Of a stretch of DNA of 5,427 nucleotides, positions 1 through 4,306 are shown one piece after another. Within the stretch, counting starts at the first letter, position 1. Every line of letters starts with the position of its first letter. Origin of the DNA: Chitinophagaceae bacterium. Its GTDB lineage: Bacteria; Bacteroidota; Bacteroidia; Chitinophagales; Chitinophagaceae. The stretch is taken from assembly GCA_025455245.1 (NCBI GenBank), contig JALOMX010000377.1, positions 1 through 5,427 of the forward strand. Reading direction: 5' to 3'. The notes beneath the pieces were generated by a model, which saw only the letters and a program-made list of their open reading frames with translations, ran no database searches and was not told the DNA's origin. A program made the position numbers and the translations under genes.

Positions 1-273
1 ACCTATTCTTCTGTGGTAAAGATTGCCCTTCAAAAGCAAATGATTACCCGGTCGGTGGTTTTCCCCAACCCAACGCGCAGCCATATTACGCTTGCCGTCG
101 GTTCTTCAGAGCTCATTGATACCAAAGCCGCTTTGATTGACAATCGTGGAAGGGTGGTCCAACAAGTGATTATTGCATCGCCAAACCAGGTGCTGAACCT
201 TGACAAGCTTTCACCGGGCATGTATTACCTGAAACTGAAAAACGGAGAGGTCATGAAGATACTGAAACAATAA
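1..273 (+). CDS. C-terminal end of a T9SS-secreted protein (type A sorting domain), partial
   Basis: The reading frame is open from the first base and ends at TAA 271-273, so this is the last 90 residues of a longer protein; the GTG at 13 is an internal codon, not a likely start. The visible part matches a type IX secretion C-terminal sorting domain. It has the FPNP motif at visible residues 21-24, then alternating beta-strand segments (HITLAV, KAALIDNRGRVV, QVLNLDKL), the conserved LSPGMYYLKL turn and strand at about 70-79, and a basic end (KILKQ). Known for the family: such domains direct proteins through the outer membrane T9SS, after which the domain is usually removed and the protein is attached to the surface or released. 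The functional domain lies upstream of the window and cannot be named. The gene converges on the next one with 3 nt between stops and no visible terminator. Confidence 0.9.
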   Translation, partial: TYSSVVKIALQKQMITRSVVFPNPTRSHITLAVGSSELIDTKAALIDNRGRVVQQVIIASPNQVLNLDKLSPGMYYLKLKNGEVMKILKQ

Positions 274-276
274 AGG

Positions 277-735
277 CTACCAACCTTCCATACTGTCCTT
301 TACATCGCCCCAAAACTGATCGAGTGCTATTAGGCGGGGTTTAAAAAAGGTAATAAGGGATGCCCAACATTGTTGGTCCATGATGTTTACACCGGTTAGT
401 TTGGTTTGTATCAGGCTGACCGGTTTTCCGTTTTCATCAAAAGCCTTTTCTATCCAATCCCACTCCTCCCCCAACGTTTCATGCAGCATGCCTTTCATGG
501 CCACAAAATGATCGAAGAAAATTTTTCGTATCATGTCATCGGCATGGTTGAGCTCAATGCCAATAGATGCAACCTTATTATCGGCATGAATCCTGAAGAA
601 AACATCCTTAACCCCGGTTTTATAATTGAGCCAGTTCACTTTTTCATTCCATGACGATGGCACAGGCTTCATGTACCTGCCCAACGTGGTCCAGAATGTT
701 CGCTTAATGGCTGCCGCTTCCTGCCTTGAATACAT
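277..735 (-). CDS. DUF4268 domain protein
   Basis: A complete 152-residue protein from ATG 735-733 to TAG 279-277. The sequence fits DUF4268 as I remember it: an N-terminal helix with YSRQEAAAIKRTFW (about 2-15), then EKVNWLNYKTGVKDVFFR (31-48) and ADNKVASIGIEL (51-62), followed by a helical part and a central EEWDW motif (90-94). There is no signal peptide or membrane segment, so it is probably cytoplasmic. The domain occurs both as a small stand-alone protein, as here, and at the end of larger proteins; its biochemical role is not established to my knowledge and I assign none. The start is the first in-frame ATG; the ATG five bases upstream (740-738) is in another frame. The gene is divergent from the UbiA-like gene, with 43 bases between the starts, and convergent with the T9SS protein gene. 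Confidence 0.8.
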   Translation of the reverse strand: MYSRQEAAAIKRTFWTTLGRYMKPVPSSWNEKVNWLNYKTGVKDVFFRIHADNKVASIGIELNHADDMIRKIFFDHFVAMKGMLHETLGEEWDWIEKAFDENGKPVSLIQTKLTGVNIMDQQCWASLITFFKPRLIALDQFWGDVKDSMEGW

Positions 736-778
736 CGCATTAACAGATGCGGCAAAATAAATGCATCTTTGAAGAAAG
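736..778. promoter_or_regulatory. Short divergent intergenic region, weak promoter candidates
   Basis: These 43 bases separate the starts of the DUF4268 gene and the UbiA-like gene, so both promoters must lie here or inside the opposite gene. On the plus strand CATCTTTG at 764-771 matches TAnnTTTG at 7 of 8 positions, but it lies only 7 bases before the ATG and has no clear TTTG at the right distance upstream. On the minus strand TATTTTG is a shortened version of the same motif. A purine-rich GAAGAAAG precedes the plus-strand ATG. None of these is strong. Confidence 0.25.
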
Positions 779-1681
779 ATGAAAAAGTTACTGCCATCAC
801 TACTGTTCAGTAATAGTTTTTATGGATTAGCTGCCGTCCTGCTCGCCATCGAAAGCAATCTGATTGCCGGGCGTGGTCTCAACAGTGTATGGTTATACAT
901 CATTCTTTTTGCAGGCACGGTTATTTTCTATTCATTCTCTTACAATTACGATCCGCATCCCCTGCCCGGAAATCAGCGGGCACAATGGATCCGGAAAAAT
1001 AAAATCCCTTTTTTACGTTTTCAATATTTCCTGATGCTGTCCTGTATGGTTTCGGGTATCTTTTACTGGATTCAATTACCGTCACTGCCTGCTTACCGGT
1101 ATATTTGGTTAGGATTTTTACTTGTCATTTTTCCGTTGCTTGGAATCCTTTACTATGGGCTTTCATTTCCTGGTTTATTCCGTGTAAGGCTTCGCACTTT
1201 TGGTTGGATCAAACCATTTGTAATCGGCGCCGTTTGGGCCGGGTGCGTAACCTTTATGCCACGATTGATGTACCAATGGGAAAGGAATGCTTTTGAAATT
1301 CCCGGAAGCACTTTTTTATTCCTCTGGATACACAACTGGATGTTTATATCCGTTTTGGCCATCATGTTTGACATCAAAGACTATGCTGCCGATCATAACA
1401 AGGCATTAAAAACATTTGTAGTGAGGGTTGGATTGCGCAAAGTCCTTTATTCTATTATCATTCCGCTTAGTTTGATCGGCTTTTCATCGCTTTGGCTCGT
1501 GCTCGAAATCAGGCAAACGAGCATAATCGCAATTGGTCTGTTATTGTTTCCGGTCCTGTTGATTATTTGGGTGGCTTTGAATATGCACAAAAAAAGGTCT
1601 GTTGGCTGGTACCTGCTTGTAATTGACGGACTAATGCCGGTAAAAGCTGTTTGCGGAATGCTTGCTGCGTATTGGCTATAA
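779..1681 (+). CDS. UbiA-superfamily-like polytopic membrane protein
   Basis: A 300-residue, very hydrophobic protein with about eight or nine predicted membrane segments (for example 13-30, 36-54, 81-98, 108-128, 146-160, 178-196, 222-242, 247-268, 276-296). FDIKDYAADHNKALKT at 197-212 fits the second Asp-rich motif of UbiA prenyltransferases (D198, D201, D205), and a typical loop, LRTFGWIKPFVIGAVWAG, lies before it at 138-155. UbiA enzymes transfer isoprenoid chains from prenyl diphosphates to acceptors such as quinone or heme precursors within the membrane. The first motif, normally NDxxDxxxD, is poorly preserved here: the expected place reads YNYDPHPLPGNQ (55-66), with one Asp. Substrate and activity are therefore uncertain, and it may belong to an unassigned Bacteroidota subgroup. 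The start at 779 gives a standard length. No quinone or carotenoid genes lie nearby. Its stop codon abuts the terminator of the opposing RNA gene. Confidence 0.65.
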   Translation: MKKLLPSLLFSNSFYGLAAVLLAIESNLIAGRGLNSVWLYIILFAGTVIFYSFSYNYDPHPLPGNQRAQWIRKNKIPFLRFQYFLMLSCMVSGIFYWIQLPSLPAYRYIWLGFLLVIFPLLGILYYGLSFPGLFRVRLRTFGWIKPFVIGAVWAGCVTFMPRLMYQWERNAFEIPGSTFLFLWIHNWMFISVLAIMFDIKDYAADHNKALKTFVVRVGLRKVLYSIIIPLSLIGFSSLWLVLEIRQTSIIAIGLLLFPVLLIIWVALNMHKKRSVGWYLLVIDGLMPVKAVCGMLAAYWL

Positions 1682-1725
1682 AAAAATTACCGGCAGAAGG
1701 ACTTTTCAATCCCGGCTGCCGGTAA
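1680..1725 (-). terminator. Intrinsic terminator of the minus-strand RNA
   Basis: A perfect 10-bp inverted repeat, TTACCGGCAG (1687-1696) and CTGCCGGTAA (1716-1725), with a 19-base loop. Read on the minus strand it is followed at once by seven T (1686-1680). On the plus strand it is followed by AAGAAAG with no T run, so it is oriented to end minus-strand transcription. It directly abuts the stop of the UbiA-like gene and could at most block read-through from that side. Confidence 0.85.
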
Positions 1726-1727
1726 AA

Positions 1728-1781
1728 GAAAGCATCGCGTAACTACGCGCTTTCGGTTGTACTTACTAACCCGATGCTTTC
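1728..1781 (-). other. Three-way-junction-like RNA fold before the terminator
   Basis: On the minus strand GAAAGCAT (1781-1774) pairs with ATGCTTTC (1735-1728). Between them lie two further stems: GGTT...AACC (1771-1768 with 1758-1755, 9-base loop) and CGCGT-AGTT-ACGCG within 1749-1736, joined by GAAAG. The CG next to the outer stem could instead extend it to 10 bp (GAAAGCATCG/CGATGCTTTC), competing with the inner hairpin. The fold sits three bases upstream of the terminator stem and forms the 3' module of the candidate RNA. Confidence 0.65.
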
Positions 1782-1838
1782 CGAACGGAGGGCTTTCCCC
1801 TGAAGTTTGTCGGCGAGAATATTTACTTTTATTGCTTC

Positions 1839-2076
1839 TGCCTTGCGGCATGGCAAATCAGGTAACAGACGCTTTCAAACGCTCTTAAGAACCTCTTTCT
1901 ACAAGATCTTTGGAATTGATATTGCTATCGTTTCCTGAACCTTTTTAAGCCTATGATATTGCTACCATAAACTTTGATGCTTTTTAAAAAACCATTCATT
2001 TCTGAAAGATCTTCCGGCTTTCCTGTCTGTCATTGCTGACTTTCATTGGGCCTTTCCGGTTTGTGTTATTGCTAAC
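1839..2076 (-). repeat. Repeated GCAA-tetraloop hairpins
   Basis: Five short hairpins on the minus strand share the loop GCAA: GTTA-GCAA-TAAC (2076-2065), GTCA-GCAA-TGAC (2040-2029), GGTA-GCAA-TATC with one G-U pair (1966-1955), GATA-GCAA-TATC (1929-1918) and TGCC-GCAA-GGCA (1850-1839). The third extends to 7 bp (TATG/CATA flanks, 1969-1952). The fourth is enclosed by GGAA/TTCC (1935-1912) across a 2x2 internal loop. Spacings between the first four are 36, 74 and 37 nt. Arm sequences differ between copies but keep pairing, which is what selection on RNA structure would give. A further AGCAAT occurs at 1836-1831 without a stem. Confidence 0.8.
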
Positions 2077-2137
2077 CTTCCCCTTCACACCGACGTAGAG
2101 GCTGATTCTGCATCAGGTTATTCCCTTTTGTCTGATG

Positions 2138-2170
2138 TAAATGTAGTACGCAAAATCATCCTTTTCCAAA
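2138..2170 (-). promoter_or_regulatory. Bacteroidota-type promoter for the minus-strand RNA
   Basis: On the minus strand TTTG (2170-2167) is followed after 21 bases by TACATTTA (2145-2138), which matches TAnnTTTG at 7 of 8 positions. Spacing is within the range known for the Bacteroidota primary sigma factor. Transcription would start near 2131. No protein start follows within the next 200 bases, which supports an RNA gene or an unusually long leader. Confidence 0.55.
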
Positions 2171-2284
2171 TTTCTAAGCGTTTTTAAATGCACCTGTTAT
2201 GCACTTTGTTTTGCACAATATTTATCGGCTTTTCCCCTTAAAAGCTCCATAAAAGCAAGTGCTTTACAGATGATTTTGCACAAT
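2150..2284. repeat. Short direct and inverted repeats upstream of the RNA gene
   Basis: TTTTGCACAAT occurs twice in the same orientation (2209-2219 and 2274-2284), 65 bases apart. GCAAAATCATC (2150-2160) is repeated exactly in inverted form as GATGATTTTGC (2269-2279). The pentamer TGCAC also recurs around 2189-2216. The repeats flank or overlap the minus-strand RNA promoter and could be protein-binding sites or relics of a rearrangement; nothing in the sequence decides between these. Confidence 0.4.
2228..2265 (-). terminator. Possible weak terminator hairpins after the ABC gene
   Basis: Downstream of the ABC gene stop, on the minus strand, come AAAGC-ACTT-GCTTT (2265-2252, followed by TATGG) and then GCTTTT-AAGGGG-AAAAGC (2245-2228), a perfect 6-bp stem. 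Neither has a good T-tract after it, so termination is only possible. If they do not stop transcription, the ABC transcript would read into the RNA gene. Confidence 0.3.
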
Positions 2285-2295
2285 CCTCATCCGGA

Positions 2296-4177
2296 CTATT
2301 CAAACTCCAATTCAATCTCTTCAGATTCGCCGGCCGGTGCGGGGTCCTTTTGCATTTTGTACATCCATGCATATTCCCCATCGAGCGCTATTAATTGGTC
2401 GTGGGTACCCTTTTCAATGATCTGTCCGTCTTCCATCACAATAATCTGATCGAAATGAAGGTGGGTAAATATGCGGTGCGTAATGATGATGGTAGTTGTC
2501 TTGACAAGGTATTTTTCCAGATGTCCAAGGATTTTCTTTTCAGTTTGGGCATCTACAGCACTCAGACAATCATCGAGTATTAAAATGGGGGCATTTTTGA
2601 GCAGTGCACGGGCTATTGAAACGCGTTGTTTTTGTCCGCCACTGAGGGTTACACCCCGTTCGCCTACCATCGTTTCATAACCATTGGCAAAAGATTCAAT
2701 CTCTTTATTAATCGCGAGATTCAATCTCTTTATTAATCGCGGCATGACGGGAAGCATCCTTAACTTCTTCATCCGTAGCACCATCATTTCCAAAACGGAT
2801 ATTGGAGGCAACCGTATCACTGAACAGGAAAACATCCTGAGGCACGTAGCTGATCTGGCGCCTGAGGGCCTGCAGGTTCAGCATGTTTATGTTGTGTCCA
2901 TCAAGTGAAATACTTCCTTTATCGGTATCGTACATCCTTAAAAGAAGTTGGGCAATGGTAGATTTGCCACTTCCCGTTTTACCGATCACGGCAATTTTTT
3001 CTCCGGGTTTTATTTCAAGAGAAAAATGACGAAGGGCTGTTATTCCTGTATGCGGGTAGGTAAAATCAACCTTTTCAAATGAAATGTGCCCTGAAAGCGA
3101 AAAGTCGTGAATGGCCGAAGGATGGTTTGAAATAGCCGGTTTGGTTTCCAGAAATTCATTTAATCTTTTCTGAGAGGCAGAAGCCCGTTGAATCATGCTT
3201 GCAACCCAACCCACAGCACTTACCGGGAAAGTGAGCATGTTGATATACAAAACAAATTCTACAATGATGCCTACCTCAGCTATATCGCCGCGGAGGTAAT
3301 AAAGCCCTCCCATCATAATGGTAATTAAGGTGCTTACTCCGATAATGAAAACGATGGCGGGCGAATAAATGGCTTCCACCCTTGCAAGGCTTATCGCCTG
3401 TTTCCGGTAGGCTTCGCTGTTTTGCTCAAAAAATCCCATCATCGCTTTTTCCTGCAAATAGCTTTTTATAACACGGATACCGCTATACGATTGTTGCGCA
3501 TTGGTGGTAAGATCACTCAACAAACCTTGTAGCCTTTCGCTTTTGCGGTGGATGATCGTGTTGACATAATAAATTGCTATTGCGAGGAAAGGCAATGGTG
3601 CCAATACGTACAGGGTGAGCGTTACATTTTTTGCCAGCATGTTGGTTACAGCCAGCAAAATAATGGTTACAAGATTCACCAGGTACATGATGGCAGGCCC
3701 GGTATACATCCGCACCCGGCTTACATCCTCAGCCACACGGTTCATCAGGTCGCCAATGGTATTGGATTTAAAGAACTGCATATCAAGGCTTTGATAATGC
3801 CTGTACACCTCATTCTTCTGATCATACTCAATCAGGCGGCTCATCACCACAATGGTTTGGCGCATGAAATACATAAAAATGCCCCTGAGCAGTGCCAGTA
3901 TCAAAATAACAGCTCCGCACAAAATGACCATAGCCCCAAAGTCAAAATCAACCCGTTCTACCCAATCCACAAATGTCCGCATCAGAATATCCTTTTGCGG
4001 ATGCAATGCTTTTGCCTGATTACCCTGTAAAAATTGCTGCACCCTGTCTACAACATAACTTGTAACCTGCGGGGCAAGTACTGCAAAATAGTTGGACACA
4101 ATGATGAAGAAAATGCCCCATCCCAACCGCAGGCGATACTTCCAGAAATATTTATTAATCGCTTTTAAATGCTTCAT
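2296..4177 (-). pseudogene. ABC exporter (MdlA/YheI-like half-transporter), frameshifted by a 25-bp duplication
   Basis: The first frame runs from ATG 4177-4175 to TAA 2710-2708 (489 aa); a second frame then carries the rest to TAG 2298-2296. Removing one copy of the 25-bp tandem duplication at 2692-2741 restores one 618-residue protein, a normal length for an ABC exporter half (membrane domain plus ATPase). The membrane domain has six segments, roughly 20-44, 80-104, 160-180, 186-208, 268-295 and 302-326. The ATPase has Walker A GKTGSGKST (399-407), Q-loop Q447 (YVPQD), signature LSGGQ (503-507), Walker B ILILDD (523-528) and the switch His of THR (H559). The catalytic Glu position holds Asp528, as in the noncanonical subunits of heterodimeric exporters; the LDDCLSAVD motif resembles MdlA/YheI. 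Such proteins pump drugs or lipids across the inner membrane. As read, the product stops before the signature motif and should not hydrolyse ATP. No partner subunit is in the window. It could be a sequencing or assembly error. Confidence 0.85.
2692..2741. repeat. Exact 25-bp tandem duplication inside the ABC gene
   Basis: Two identical 25-base copies lie head to tail (2692-2716 and 2717-2741); each begins AGATTCAATCTC and ends TTAATCGCG. As 25 is not a multiple of three, the extra copy shifts the frame. It encodes the AINKEIES region between the Q-loop and signature motif. The first frame ends 8 codons after entering the second copy's equivalent sequence (…INKEIESRD then TAA). Confidence 0.95.
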
Positions 4178-4211
4178 CAGAAAATACCCGCATCATCAGC
4201 AAGGCATCAAT

Positions 4212-4242
4212 TAAACTTAAGTTTGATAAACAGGTGGGCAAA
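4212..4242 (-). promoter_or_regulatory. Promoter of the ABC exporter gene
   Basis: On the minus strand TTTG (4242-4239) is followed after 19 bases by TAAGTTTA (4219-4212), 7 of 8 to TAnnTTTG. The predicted transcription start is near 4205, leaving a leader of about 28 bases to the ATG at 4177. No Shine-Dalgarno sequence precedes the ATG, as is usual in this phylum. The -33 element overlaps the left half of the dyad at 4231-4264. Confidence 0.6.
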
Positions 4243-4264
4243 ATTGCACCAATTTTAACACCTG
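4231..4264. promoter_or_regulatory. Nested dyad between divergent promoters (putative operator)
   Basis: Outer arms CAGGTG (4231-4236) and CACCTG (4259-4264) enclose inner arms AAAATTG (4240-4246) and CAATTTT (4250-4256) around a central CAC. All 13 arm positions pair; the gaps between inner and outer arms are 3 and 2 bases. The dyad covers the -33 element of the ABC promoter and the region where the -33 element of the cystathionine beta-synthase gene should be, so a bound protein could control both. The regulator is unknown. Confidence 0.5.
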
Positions 4265-4287
4265 CCAATATCTGAACATTACCTTTG
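4253..4287 (+). promoter_or_regulatory. Promoter of the cystathionine beta-synthase gene
   Basis: TACCTTTG at 4280-4287 is a perfect match to TAnnTTTG. The -33 element is weaker: TTTT/TTTA at 4253-4257, 22 or 23 bases upstream, inside the dyad. The start would lie near 4294, giving a leader of only about 12 bases before the ATG at 4307. Confidence 0.55.
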
Positions 4288-4306
4288 CAAAAAATTACCA
4301 ACGATT

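Larger units (their letters stand above)
1680..2131 (-). ncRNA. Candidate structured noncoding RNA, about 450 nt, class not recognised
   Basis: The inferred transcript runs on the minus strand from about 2131 (just downstream of a good promoter match) to the T-tract at 1680. From 5' to 3' it holds: hairpin CTGAT-GCAGA-ATCAG (2116-2102); GCAA-capped hairpins at 2076-2065, 2040-2029, 1969-1952 and 1935-1912; a possible 9-bp helix pairing 2013-2005 with 1911-1903 and enclosing the third and fourth of these; another GCAA hairpin (1850-1839); AGGG-GAAAG-CCCT (1801-1789); a three-way-junction-like fold (1781-1728); and the terminator. GNRA tetraloops are a feature of RNA and appear only in this orientation. 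I looked for and did not find the conserved GAGGAAAGTCC of RNase P RNA, a tmRNA tag or tRNA-like end, or the SRP core. No riboswitch is recognised. A 54-codon frame at 1851-1687 overlaps the RNA but runs through the terminator stem, so I favour a noncoding product. Function is unknown. Confidence 0.7.

Noticed and set aside
1687..1851. A 54-codon minus-strand frame whose first 39 residues are very basic (MPQGRSNKSKYSRRQ..., FGKHRVSKYNRKR), resembling a small ribosomal or nucleic-acid-binding protein.
   Set aside because: Its stop lies at the end of the terminator stem, its ATG sits next to a GCAA hairpin with no A-rich leader, and the region is explained by RNA stems. It remains possible; conservation of the reading frame in homologues would revive it.
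1928..2002. A 24-codon minus-strand frame (MNGFLKSIKVYGSNIIGLKR...) inside the candidate RNA.
   Set aside because: It is too short to separate from chance, spans two of the GCAA hairpins and has no supporting start signal.
2098..2117. Plus-strand GAGGCTGATTCTGCATCAGG, which resembles the 5' end of tmRNA (GGGGCTGATTCTGGATTCGAC).
   Set aside because: No tag reading frame or tRNA-like 3' end follows on the plus strand; the similarity comes from the hairpin CTGAT-TCTGC-ATCAG.
1680..2131. RNase P RNA, tmRNA, SRP RNA or a group I/II intron as the identity of the structured region.
   Set aside because: None of the conserved core sequences of these RNAs is visible on either strand.
3548..4030. A 160-codon plus-strand frame opposite the ABC gene.
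   Set aside because: It is antisense to the conserved membrane domain, rich in His, Gln and Asn as expected from a shadow frame, and resembles no family.
4150..4161. TTTATTAATCGC near the ABC gene start is identical to part of the 25-bp duplicated unit.
   Set aside because: It encodes the same four residues (AINK) by chance in both places; only 12 bases match and nothing suggests recombination.
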